NCBI RefSeq assembly: GCF_016595415.1 | Contig: NZ_JAENIO010000031.1 | Span: forward strand, 1 to 49,929 | Direction of reading: 5' to 3' | DNA length: 49,929 nucleotides | Source: Roseibacillus ishigakijimensis | GTDB taxonomy: Bacteria; Verrucomicrobiota; Verrucomicrobiia; Verrucomicrobiales; Akkermansiaceae | Made by a program: the position numbers and the translations under genes | Shown: positions 23,561 to 31,877 of the stretch, piece by piece | Layout: the number at the start of each line of letters is the position of its first letter | Position numbering within the stretch: position 1 is the first letter of the stretch | Notes under the pieces: model-generated | What the model saw: only the letters and a program-made list of their open reading frames with translations | Told to the model about the DNA's origin: nothing | The model's database searches: none

Positions 23561-24994
23561 ATGGACCTTCTTGTCAACTTGCTCGCCATCGTGGTGGTGG
23601 TTCTTCTCTTCAACTTCATGATTTTCTTCCACGAGCTGGGGCACTTTCTGGCCGCTCGGTGGCGGGGGTTGGAAGTGGAGAAGTTTTACATCTGGTTCGG
23701 AAAGCCAATTTGGAAAAAGACCGTCAACGGGGTGGAGTATGGCCTCGGCACCATCCCGATGGGGGGGTATGTGGCCTTGCCCCAGATGGCTCCCATGGAG
23801 GTCATCGAAGGGGGAGATTCCGAGCGGCGCAAGCAGCTGCCTCCCATTTCGCCTCTGGATAAAATCATCGTGGCCTTCGCTGGACCTCTTTTCAGCTTTC
23901 TCCTCGCCCTCTTTGCCGCTTGCGCGGTCTGGGTCTTTGGCAAGCCGGCGGACACCATTCACACCACGGAGATTGGCTATGTGCAGGAAGGGAGTCCGGC
24001 CGAAAAAGCAGGCCTGCAACCGGGTGATCGCATTCTTTCCATCGATGGGGAGAAGGTGAACCGCTTTATCGGCGGACTCGACGGTATCAGTGAGAAGATC
24101 ATGCTGAGCAAGCACAACACCGTCGATATCCGCTTCGTTCGCGATGGCCGCGAGATGAGCACCACGGCCGGCTTTTTGGTCGACGACACATCCTGGTTCC
24201 AGCGCCGGGCCATGCGCCGCATCGGAGTCAGCTATGCCGATTCCATGGAAGTGGCCGAGGTCACCGAGGGGAGCCCGGCGGCTGTGGCCGGGCTGCAGGC
24301 AGGAGATCGGATCCTGGCCGTGGCAGGGAAACCAGTGCACAGCGTGCCGGAGATGAGTGACTTTTTGGCCGAGAAGGTGGGCGAAGAAGTTTCCCTCACC
24401 CTCGCCCGGGGAGAAGAGGAGCTGGTGCTGACCGTGCCGGCCCTCGTTCCGCAGGACAAGGTCACTGGCAAACCCCATCCGGATGGGCGGCCAATGATAG
24501 GCGTGCGCTTTCAATCTTCCTACGACCTTTCCCTCGTCAACCCTAGTCCAGTGGACCAAGTCAAGGAAGGCCTCTTGCTCATGTTGACGACCCTGCAGGC
24601 CATCACAGCCAAGGATTCCAACGTGGGCATTCAGCATCTCAGTGGTCCGGTGGGGATCGGGAATGCCATGTTTGGCTTCATCCGCACTGATGAGGCCCTG
24701 CGCCGCATTCTCTGGTTCATGGTCGTGCTCAATATCAATCTCGCCATCATGAACATGCTGCCCTTGCCGGTCCTGGATGGGGGACACATCGTGCTGGCCA
24801 TCGGGGAACAGATTCGCGGGCGGCCCGTGCAGATCCGGGTGCTGGAAATTGTGCAAAGTGGCTTCGTGCTCGTTCTCCTCAGTCTCTTTCTCTACATCAC
24901 CAGCAAGGACGTGGCCGACCTCTTTCCCACCGGGCCGAAGCCCCAGACCTGGGGAGAGAAGGGCATCGTCTGGCCCCTGCAGGATGCTTCCTAA
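23561..24994 (+). CDS. rseP: site-2 metalloprotease RseP (regulator of sigma E protease)
   Basis: A 477-residue intramembrane zinc protease of the S2P/M50 family, which cuts anti-sigma factors and leftover signal peptides within the membrane. The zinc motif HELGH is at residues 24-28 in FFHELGHFLAARW, and the second active-site motif is in NMLPLPVLDGGHIVLAIG near residues 398-415. Between them lie two PDZ domains, recognised by EGSPAEKAGLQPGDRILSID (about 143-162) and EGSPAAVAGLQAGDRILAVA (about 236-255). E. coli RseP has 450 residues. The ATG at 23561 fits family starts; the 60 codons open upstream do not look like protein. The YacL-like gene follows after 33 bases. Confidence 0.94.
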   Translation: MDLLVNLLAIVVVVLLFNFMIFFHELGHFLAARWRGLEVEKFYIWFGKPIWKKTVNGVEYGLGTIPMGGYVALPQMAPMEVIEGGDSERRKQLPPISPLDKIIVAFAGPLFSFLLALFAACAVWVFGKPADTIHTTEIGYVQEGSPAEKAGLQPGDRILSIDGEKVNRFIGGLDGISEKIMLSKHNTVDIRFVRDGREMSTTAGFLVDDTSWFQRRAMRRIGVSYADSMEVAEVTEGSPAAVAGLQAGDRILAVAGKPVHSVPEMSDFLAEKVGEEVSLTLARGEEELVLTVPALVPQDKVTGKPHPDGRPMIGVRFQSSYDLSLVNPSPVDQVKEGLLLMLTTLQAITAKDSNVGIQHLSGPVGIGNAMFGFIRTDEALRRILWFMVVLNINLAIMNMLPLPVLDGGHIVLAIGEQIRGRPVQIRVLEIVQSGFVLVLLSLFLYITSKDVADLFPTGPKPQTWGEKGIVWPLQDAS

Positions 24995-25027
24995 GTCTTT
25001 CGACCCTTCCTTCGTTGCTTTTCGCGC

Positions 25028-26149
25028 ATGAAAACGCTCAAGATTCTCCGCTCGCCTTCTTCGGTCAATGTGGCCCGCTTGAGTTTTCTCATCTTGTGCC
25101 TTCTGACCGGGGTGGCCTTGCACTTTGGCTTTGGAGTCGAGTTCAAGGCCGATAGCGAGGTGCAGCGCGACCTTCTCCCGCTCGAGCTCGCCATCGTGGG
25201 GGCCCTCGTGGTCGCGGGTCTTCTCATTTGGGTGGAAACCTTGATCCGCGACGTTTCTTTGCGGGAATTCTCCACCGGCACTTTCGGCCTCGCGGTAGGC
25301 GTCTTTTGTGGCTGGCTGCTCACCCAACTCAATGTTGAGCAGTTGCTGTTCAAGTTGATCGAACTCCAGGACGGGGTCGATTCCCCTTACTTGGCAGACA
25401 ACATACTCGATCTCATCACCCTGGGCTTTCACGTGCTCTTCATTGGCGGGATGGGCTTCATCGGCTCCACTCTCGCCTTGCGATCGGGAAAAGAAGATTT
25501 CGCCTTTGTGGTGCCTTATGTCCGTTTCCGTCAGGATGGCACTTCGGGAGCCCCGATTGTGGTTGACCTCGAAGTCGTTCTCGACGGGCGGCTGGAGTCG
25601 GTGATGAATTCCGGCTTCCTCGCTGGCCGGGTGGTGGTGCCCCGCATGGTGCTGGATCGTTTGCAATCCTTGCTGGAATCCGGGCAGGCTCACGAGAAGC
25701 AGCGGGCCCAGCGCGCTCTTGATGCTCTCGAGCGGATGCAGTCTGGAAAGAAATACCGTCTCACCGTGCACGAGCATCCCGCCAATACCTCCTTTGACGA
25801 TGCCGAGCGGCAGATTGTGCGCATTGCCCAGATCTTGGCCGGGCGCATCTTGACCGTGAATGATGACTTCGCGCGCTTGGCCGAGGTGCAAGGTGTGGCG
25901 GTGCTCAACTTGCATGAGCTGGTCGGGGCCCTCAAGCCGCGCGTGGCCGTGGGCCAACGGGTCCGTTTGGCCTTGGTGCGGGCCGGAAAAGATCCCGATC
26001 AAGCGGTGGGCTACCTTGCTGACGGCACCATGATTGTGGTCAACAAAGCCTCTTCCCGGCTGGGCACGACTCAGGATGTGGTGGTCATTTCCCGCTTGGA
26101 GACGGCCAATGGCGAGATGATTTTCGCCGAGCTGGCGGCGGCCGAGTGA
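25028..26149 (+). CDS. PIN/TRAM domain membrane protein (YacL-like)
   Basis: A 373-residue protein with about four N-terminal helices (LSFLILCLLTGVALHFGFGV; LELAIVGALVVAGLLIWVET; FGLAVGVFCGWLLTQL; LGFHVLFIGGMGFIGSTLAL). A PIN domain follows, with IVVDLEVVLDGRLESVMNSG, VVPRMVLDRLQSLLESG and the acidic ILTVNDDFARLAEVQGVAVL. It ends in a TRAM domain (VGQRVRLALVRAGKDPDQAV to GTMIVVNKAS and TTQDVVVISRLETANGEMIF). YacL-like proteins are membrane-bound presumed RNases or RNA-binding proteins of unknown target. The order and spacing match the family. It is probably co-transcribed with rseP and converges on the LacI-type gene. Confidence 0.92.
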   Translation: MKTLKILRSPSSVNVARLSFLILCLLTGVALHFGFGVEFKADSEVQRDLLPLELAIVGALVVAGLLIWVETLIRDVSLREFSTGTFGLAVGVFCGWLLTQLNVEQLLFKLIELQDGVDSPYLADNILDLITLGFHVLFIGGMGFIGSTLALRSGKEDFAFVVPYVRFRQDGTSGAPIVVDLEVVLDGRLESVMNSGFLAGRVVVPRMVLDRLQSLLESGQAHEKQRAQRALDALERMQSGKKYRLTVHEHPANTSFDDAERQIVRIAQILAGRILTVNDDFARLAEVQGVAVLNLHELVGALKPRVAVGQRVRLALVRAGKDPDQAVGYLADGTMIVVNKASSRLGTTQDVVVISRLETANGEMIFAELAAAE

Positions 26150-26176
26150 AGGGGCTTTTCCCCGGGCGAACAGGGG

Positions 26177-27265
26177 TTATCGGGCCGCCGATTCGCCCTT
26201 GGGGGGGAGACTGGTGCCATTGACCCAGCTGCCCTCCACGAGGATTTCGCGATAAATTTTTGGGATGCCCCGGGAGCCTTCGTTGATCATGGAATTGAGG
26301 GTCAGAAAGGCGACCCGACCGATTTCCTCGGGATGCTGGTTGATCCCGCTGTCGATGGGGGTATCGAGAATGGTGGTGGCGGCGAGGGCGATGTCCTCCG
26401 GCACGCGGTAGCCTTTTTCCTGCAGCATTTGAGGTAGGTCGGTGAGGCTGGTGAAAATGGCATCGGGTTTGTGTTCTTCGATCCACTGCACGAGGGCCTG
26501 GCGGCGTTCTCCCGTTGACTTGGAGCGAGGGAGCAGGAGGGGGGGCAGCTTGGGCGCGTCGGGCACCATGCGTTGTCCACCCATGAAACCGAGTTCGAAA
26601 ATGATCCCATTGCGGCGGAGCTCGGCCTCGGGAGCAACGAAACCGATTCGCTGGTAGCCGCGCTTGTGCATGGCCACAAAGGCGAGGATGGTGTTGGAAA
26701 CTTGGTCGGAAGTCACCACGTGGCAGCTGGGCGCATGCAGGGTGCGGCCAAAGCGCACCACGGAATAATTTTCCCAAGGAAAGTCCTGCCAGTCGGGCTG
26801 GTGGCGGTGGGGCGGCAAGAGAATGCCGCGGATGCCACGGGTGCTTAGAATCTGGTGCAGGCGCTGGGGGGTGAATTTGCCATCGAGCCGGAATTCCTCC
26901 AACCGATAGCCAAATTGCTTGGCTGCCTCATAAGCACCTTTCCAGTAGTGGTCGAACTCATGGTGGGCGCGCAGATCCTCAGCCTCGGGCCAGGCATTGA
27001 TCCAAGCGAGGGAGGCAGTGATGGGCTTGGTCTGCTGATTGCGCCGGTAGCTGGCCAGCGCGGCCAGCATGGGATCGGGACTGTAGCCCATCTTTTTGGC
27101 CGCCTTTTTCACCCGGTCGCGGGTCGCCTGCGAAATGCGGGGATGGTCATTGAGAGCCAGCGAGACTGTGGAGTGGCTCACGCCCAGCTCTTTGCCGATA
27201 TCGCGAAGGGTGATTCGTTTGGCGCTTTCGGAGGAGGAGGTGTTGGAGGTCTGCGTGCTGGCCAT
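26177..27265 (-). CDS. LacI-family transcriptional regulator
   Basis: A 362-residue sugar-responsive repressor. The helix-turn-helix is at about residues 18-42 (ITLRDIGKELGVSHSTVSLA), followed by the hinge helix region (ALNDHPRISQATRDRVKKAA, then MGYSPDPMLAALASYRR, a wording typical of the verrucomicrobial branch). The periplasmic-binding-protein-like effector domain follows from about residue 80 (GYRLEEFRLDGKFTPQRLHQ, IRGILLPPHR, KRGYQRIGFVAPEAEL). The ATG at 27265 was chosen; 55 upstream codons have no protein character. It is the last gene of a co-directional series starting with the MFS importer at 36640, and an operator-like palindrome precedes that importer, so a feedback role in mannoside use is a reasonable inference. 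Confidence 0.9.
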   Translation of the reverse strand: MASTQTSNTSSSESAKRITLRDIGKELGVSHSTVSLALNDHPRISQATRDRVKKAAKKMGYSPDPMLAALASYRRNQQTKPITASLAWINAWPEAEDLRAHHEFDHYWKGAYEAAKQFGYRLEEFRLDGKFTPQRLHQILSTRGIRGILLPPHRHQPDWQDFPWENYSVVRFGRTLHAPSCHVVTSDQVSNTILAFVAMHKRGYQRIGFVAPEAELRRNGIIFELGFMGGQRMVPDAPKLPPLLLPRSKSTGERRQALVQWIEEHKPDAIFTSLTDLPQMLQEKGYRVPEDIALAATTILDTPIDSGINQHPEEIGRVAFLTLNSMINEGSRGIPKIYREILVEGSWVNGTSLPPKGESAAR

Positions 27266-27309
27266 GGTCGTCGGGCGGGAAGTCGGTGATGAGGGATAAA
27301 TGAAGGGTG

Positions 27310-27972
27310 TTAGGATAGAACTTTGATAATTTGCACCTGGGGGCGCTTGATGCGGGCGTCCACGTAGGCAAAGACGAGGTAGCGCAGGCCGGGGGTGAAC
27401 TTCAGCATGGTTTCCTTGCCCGTGCGCCATTCTTTCTGGGTGTTCTGGAATTGGAAGATGAGGGGGGCCATGTTGAAATCATCCCGCTTTTCGGGCTGGC
27501 TGAAGCCCCGGGCGTCGCCGGGGGCGAGGCCTGCCTGGTGCTCGCCCAAGGCGAAGCGGATGGGGCCGTTGTGGAGATTGAGGACGTAAGCCCCCGCCAC
27601 CGGGAAGGTCTCGTCATTGTCAGCGATGACCTTCATCTTCCATTGCGGACCGTTCGCGCCAGGCATGGGCAGCACCACAATGATGGCCTTGTCGGTATTG
27701 GCGGGCACCGCTGCTTCCGCGAAGAGGCTTTCCCCATCAGAAGACGTGAAGCGCAATCGTCCGTCCACCGGTTGGCACTCGTAGGCCTTGCTCATGCGGT
27801 TGCTGAAGACCTCGATGGAGAGGAGAGAACCGTCCGCTCCGGGATGGGAGAAGTCGGGGACCTTGGCCTTTCCCACCGTTAGGAAGCGGCAGGAGAGGGC
27901 CGAGGACTCATCTTGGGCAAAAGCGCTGAGGGTGAGCAGGCTGAAAAGGAAGGTGGCTATCAGGAATCGCAT
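27310..27972 (-). CDS. secreted protein of unknown function
   Basis: A 220-residue protein with a cleavable signal peptide (MRFLIATFLFSLLTLSAFAQ, cut after AFA or FAQ). The mature part is rich in beta-strand-like segments (LLSIEVFSNRMSKAYECQPV; AGAYVLNLHNGPIRFALGEH) and has two cysteines that could pair. I recognise no catalytic motif. It lies 36 bases after the Verru_Chthon protein A homologue and 44 bases before the LacI gene on the same strand, so the three may share a transcript. It may be an accessory exported protein of the cassette. Confidence 0.75.
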   Translation of the reverse strand: MRFLIATFLFSLLTLSAFAQDESSALSCRFLTVGKAKVPDFSHPGADGSLLSIEVFSNRMSKAYECQPVDGRLRFTSSDGESLFAEAAVPANTDKAIIVVLPMPGANGPQWKMKVIADNDETFPVAGAYVLNLHNGPIRFALGEHQAGLAPGDARGFSQPEKRDDFNMAPLIFQFQNTQKEWRTGKETMLKFTPGLRYLVFAYVDARIKRPQVQIIKVLS

Positions 27973-28008
27973 AAATTGGCTAGGTCGGTGGTTATGGGGT
28001 GAACTGTT

Positions 28009-31000
28009 TTAGACTTCTTCGGAGTCCAGCCAGCGGAAGGCCACTACGCGGAAACGGCGTCCGAAATTTCGGTTGGTCTCGCTGGTGAGGTCATCGGGAT
28101 GGACTTCGGCGCGGTCGCTGCTGTCCAGCCAATCGATGCCCCGTTGCACCACGGCTTCACAGGTGGCGGTGGCGAGGATTTGCCCCGATTGGCTCAGGGA
28201 TTCTCCATAGCCCCGGATGGTGAAAGTGTCCGAACGGGCGGTGGTGGCATTGCCGAGGACATTGAGCAAATCGGCTTGGCTCAAGTAGCCTGGCGCTCCC
28301 TGGTAGCTGGCTCCCGCTCCCGCTTCGGCATTTTCGTAGCGATAGGAGGTCACGCGGGAAGAGTCGATGGTGTAGCCGGCTTCGGCGTCTTGGGCCAAAT
28401 CTTCATTGAGACCCGAGTTGTCGATGGCTTCTTGCAAGGCCCCGCGCAGGGAATTGTCGCTTTGATCCAGCTGGCGGTTGACGAATTCAGCCAGAGAAAG
28501 GAAGGGGCCGCGCTCGCGCACTTCCTGCACAATGGCTTCGGCGAGCAATTCGAGTTCTTCGTCGCTGTATTCCCGCGGTCCGGTCCAGTAAGAAATGCGC
28601 TCTGGGCCACCCTGCTCCTGCGAGGGAGTCAGCGGCAGGCGGAAGCGGCTCAGGCGCGCTTCCTGGTCGGCGGTGTCGCCCAGTTCCGTGATTCCGCTGG
28701 CGGCATCGTTGGGGTTGATCAGGTTCATGAGGGCTTCGGGCGCGTGGACCGAGGCCAACATGGCCTTCCAGGCGGCTACCGAAGTGGAGTTGATGTTGAA
28801 GGCTCCTTCCACTTTTTGCCAAGCGGCAAGCTGGCTCCAGTTTTCCGGGTCTTCGGGATTTTGCACCAAATCGAGGAGTTCTTCCTCCGCCCGACTATCA
28901 GGTAGTTGCAACTTCAGGCGCGGATCCGTGGTGGGACGGTTTGCGAGGAAGTCTTTGGCCAGCTGCTCACTGGAAAGCCCGCTGCCAAAGGGGCCGTCTT
29001 GACTGCCAAAGCCCGAGAAATAGAATTGGTCGTAGAGGGCGGTATTGAGGAGGAAGGAATGGTCCAGCAAGGGGGAGCCGTCCGCTCCGGTGGAAGTGAT
29101 CGCATTGCGCGGCAGCATGGGGTGGGCCCAAGAATTGCCGATGGGTTGGGCAAAGCGGGGGAGGTAACCCGAGGAACCGCCGGGATTGGCACCATTGAGG
29201 GCGGCCAAACCCTGCAGAGGAGCCAGCGGCACTTCATAGAGAGCTCCGAACTTGGTGCCGAGGTCGGGAGTATGACCGGTGATGAAGTTGGAACGGTCCT
29301 GGGCGTCCACGCCGATGGCGGAGGTGGTGCCTTCCCCGAATTCGAGAAGCTGAAGGTCAACTTCGTGCGAGTGGTTGGCGGGGTGTTCGCTGAGCACCTT
29401 GGCCGTCGTGGCTCCAATCACGCCGTGGGCGAAGGACCAGGGCTTGGTGGCGAGGCGGCCGTCGAGGTCACTCTCGTCAAGGCCACCGAAGGTGGTTTTG
29501 GCCTGGCAGCTGAGCATGGCAAAAGGCTTGACCTTGGTGATGTCGGCGATGGCGGTGGTGGAATGGTCCACCAGCTCGAGACCCTGGATGGTGCCCTCTT
29601 GGGGGAAACGCAGGGTTTCGTCTTCTCCCAGCAAGGTGTTTTGCAAACCTTCCAGCTGTTCATAGTCGATCTCAATGGCATTGACGATGGTCTGGGCCCG
29701 CGAGTCGGCAGGGCGGGCCTGCATCTGGATAGTGAACTTATTGTTCGAGTAACGGGTGCTCAGAGGCGCGAATTCGACGTGGATTTCGTCATCTCCGGCC
29801 AGACCGAAGCAAGAACGCCAACGGCCATTTTCGGCGACTCCGTCGATAGCTTGTTGTCCTGCCAACCAGTCACAATCGAAGCCGATGCCGTCGCCCCGCC
29901 AGCCGGGAATAGCGTCGATGTTGGAGGTGAGTCCAGTGCCTACATTGATGTCCCAGAACTTCCGGTCGCGGAGGTCCGTCTGGTAGGTGCGGGACGGGTC
30001 GAGGTAAGGAGAAAAGAGGATGGTTTCGCCGGGCAACATGGTGAAGGTGGAGGAGGAGGGCTGGTTGCGGCGCTTCGTTTTCAAGTTCATCCCAAAAACC
30101 TTTTTGGTGTTGGGGGAGTAGTCGACATACATGGTCTCCAAGGGCACCAGACCATTGGACTGGGGTTGGCCATTGCGGAAGACCTGCATGGCAAAGGGAA
30201 CGTGCATGAACTCAATGCGCATTTCTTCGAATTCCAAGGCCACGTTGTAGGGATTGTGCAAGGTCACCACCGGGGTGTAGAGGAGGTGGAGGTCAAAATC
30301 GTAATTGGTGCCTTTGAAATGTCCGGCCTGGGGGTTGTGCATGTTACCCGCGCTTTCGGGAACGCGCAGCGGCACGCCCTGTCCCCGCCGGAGACTGTAG
30401 CTATATAGGTCGCGACCGATGAGGCTGAAGATCATCTGCACCTTGGCAAGGGTGGGCATGAGAACGGGGCCGGGAGGGGCCTCGCGATTGACAAGGAGGT
30501 CGCCCGAGCGGCGGCTTACCGTGGCCGCCTCCCAGCCTTCGTCGGTGGGAGCGGTCGCCTTCAAGACGGGAGTGCCATTGTTGTCGAGGATGCGGTCCTT
30601 GTAGAGTCGGCTGAATTCGTGGAGGGTGTCCCACTTGGGATCGGAGGGGGCATCGAGGCCAAACTCGGTCTCGTAGACACCGCGACCTTCGTAGTTGCCG
30701 GGAAGGGTTTCATTGTTGGCCATCAGGTGGAAATCCTGGCGCAGGCCTCCCCGGGCGGTGTTGGTGAGCAGTCCGGTGGAGTGAATGGTGACATCGTGAT
30801 AAACCTCTTGCAGACTTTCCTTGGTGAGGCCGCCAATTTGTTGCCCGGCAAGGAGGAAGTTATTGTGGGTGATTCCTTTGGCCATCACGGCAGAGGCTTC
30901 ACTATCGATTTGGAATTCCTCGCGGGTGAGGCCCTCCAAACCGGGAATAAACTCGGTGGCGGCCCGTTGCCCGGAGCCAAGTTGGGCCACTTTTTCGCCC

Positions 31001-31662
31001 ACGGTGGTCGCTTCCGGCTGGTAGAGGCTGTTGATGCGCGCTTTCACCCCTTCGTCCATGACGGCCCAGGCCATCGCTCCGGCGGGGGCTTGGTTGCTCT
31101 GTGCGCTGAGGGTCACCCGCTGGGCTTGCACCAAGTCCTCGCTGTTGGCATTCGCCCCGAGGGTTCCCCGGTTCCAGAGGGCGATCGGGTTGGCAAAATT
31201 CTCTTTCGCAAGCTGATAGCTCCGGTCTTCCTCTCCCTGAGCCCCCGAAACAAGCCAGGACTGAAAGTGGCGGGACTCCTTCGTGGCCGCTGAATAGTCA
31301 TTCGCCGTTGGGGGCGAGTTGGGATCCACTTCGCGAGAACTCCAGACCCCGGTCAAGCGGGGATGGGCCACATTGTTGTCGAGAATGTCCGCTCGGGCGG
31401 TCACCCGAGTATCGAGACCGGCGTGTTTTTGCAATTCTCCCAAGGCGACAATCAGAGCCATGCGGGCATTGGCGCGTGCTTCCGCCGCCGCCTGGGCATG
31501 GGAAGCGCTGCGGAGCGTGGCGCTGGAAAGGCTTAACAAACCCACCGCTAGCAGACTGAGTAGGATCAGCATCGTGACGGTGACAATGAGCGAGAAGCCC
31601 TTCTGCCGAGGAGAACGGGCTGCAGAGCGAGTGGTCTGGTTTTTCTGTTTCTGACTGATCAT
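28009..31662 (-). CDS. Verru_Chthon cassette protein A (large prepilin-like protein)
   Basis: A 1217-residue protein of the lineage-specific Verru_Chthon cassette A family. The N-terminus has a basic leader and a type IV prepilin-like site, PRQKG/FSLIVTVTMLILL (cleavage expected after G22), followed by a 20-residue hydrophobic helix. The fifth residue after the cut is V rather than the usual E. Then come ATLRSASHAQAAAEARANAR and MALIVALGELQKHAGLDTRV, segments I associate with this family, and a long mixed region ending in WLDSSDRAEVHPDD and RRFRVVAFRWLDSEE. Usual cassettes also have proteins B, C and D, which are absent here. The ATG at 31662 fits the leader. A motif shared with the MFS promoter lies 125 bases upstream. 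Confidence 0.85.
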   Translation of the reverse strand: MISQKQKNQTTRSAARSPRQKGFSLIVTVTMLILLSLLAVGLLSLSSATLRSASHAQAAAEARANARMALIVALGELQKHAGLDTRVTARADILDNNVAHPRLTGVWSSREVDPNSPPTANDYSAATKESRHFQSWLVSGAQGEEDRSYQLAKENFANPIALWNRGTLGANANSEDLVQAQRVTLSAQSNQAPAGAMAWAVMDEGVKARINSLYQPEATTVGEKVAQLGSGQRAATEFIPGLEGLTREEFQIDSEASAVMAKGITHNNFLLAGQQIGGLTKESLQEVYHDVTIHSTGLLTNTARGGLRQDFHLMANNETLPGNYEGRGVYETEFGLDAPSDPKWDTLHEFSRLYKDRILDNNGTPVLKATAPTDEGWEAATVSRRSGDLLVNREAPPGPVLMPTLAKVQMIFSLIGRDLYSYSLRRGQGVPLRVPESAGNMHNPQAGHFKGTNYDFDLHLLYTPVVTLHNPYNVALEFEEMRIEFMHVPFAMQVFRNGQPQSNGLVPLETMYVDYSPNTKKVFGMNLKTKRRNQPSSSTFTMLPGETILFSPYLDPSRTYQTDLRDRKFWDINVGTGLTSNIDAIPGWRGDGIGFDCDWLAGQQAIDGVAENGRWRSCFGLAGDDEIHVEFAPLSTRYSNNKFTIQMQARPADSRAQTIVNAIEIDYEQLEGLQNTLLGEDETLRFPQEGTIQGLELVDHSTTAIADITKVKPFAMLSCQAKTTFGGLDESDLDGRLATKPWSFAHGVIGATTAKVLSEHPANHSHEVDLQLLEFGEGTTSAIGVDAQDRSNFITGHTPDLGTKFGALYEVPLAPLQGLAALNGANPGGSSGYLPRFAQPIGNSWAHPMLPRNAITSTGADGSPLLDHSFLLNTALYDQFYFSGFGSQDGPFGSGLSSEQLAKDFLANRPTTDPRLKLQLPDSRAEEELLDLVQNPEDPENWSQLAAWQKVEGAFNINSTSVAAWKAMLASVHAPEALMNLINPNDAASGITELGDTADQEARLSRFRLPLTPSQEQGGPERISYWTGPREYSDEELELLAEAIVQEVRERGPFLSLAEFVNRQLDQSDNSLRGALQEAIDNSGLNEDLAQDAEAGYTIDSSRVTSYRYENAEAGAGASYQGAPGYLSQADLLNVLGNATTARSDTFTIRGYGESLSQSGQILATATCEAVVQRGIDWLDSSDRAEVHPDDLTSETNRNFGRRFRVVAFRWLDSEEV

Positions 31663-31786
31663 GGGTTGAAAAGGGAGGGGGGTGAGACGGGTTTTTGGTC
31701 TGGCGCGAACAAGATAATCTTCGCTCGAAAGTAAATACACTGGAGATGCAGAGAGAGCACGGGATATCTTTTTCTTCCTTGCTCGA

Positions 31787-31799
31787 CCTGTAAACCTGA
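31787..31799 (-). promoter_or_regulatory. operator-like site shared with the MFS-ROK-GH92 promoter
   Basis: CCTGTAAACCTGA is identical over 13 bases, and in the same orientation, to the sequence overlapping the palindrome in front of the MFS gene. Here only one half of the palindrome is kept (the other half reads GCTCGA instead of GTTTAC). It lies 125 bases upstream of the Verru_Chthon protein A start, in the 215-base interval between that gene and GH92. Confidence 0.45.
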
Positions 31800-31823
31800 A
31801 GTAGGAGGGTGCGGTGAGGCGCG

Positions 31824-31854
31824 CACCCTTTCCGCCCGAGGGAGGGAAAGGGTG
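31824..31854 (-). terminator. hairpin after the GH92 gene
   Basis: Ten-base-pair stem CACCCTTTCC/GGAAAGGGTG with an 11-base loop, 24 bases after the GH92 stop. No T-run follows on the minus strand, so it may be an mRNA-stabilising hairpin or a partial terminator rather than a strong intrinsic one. Confidence 0.5.
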
Positions 31855-31877
31855 GCTAGGGTGCGAATTCTGGGTTT

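Noticed and set aside
23552-26002. An 816-codon minus-strand frame opposite rseP and the YacL-like gene
   Set aside because: Antisense shadow; His/Gln/Glu-rich and without motifs.
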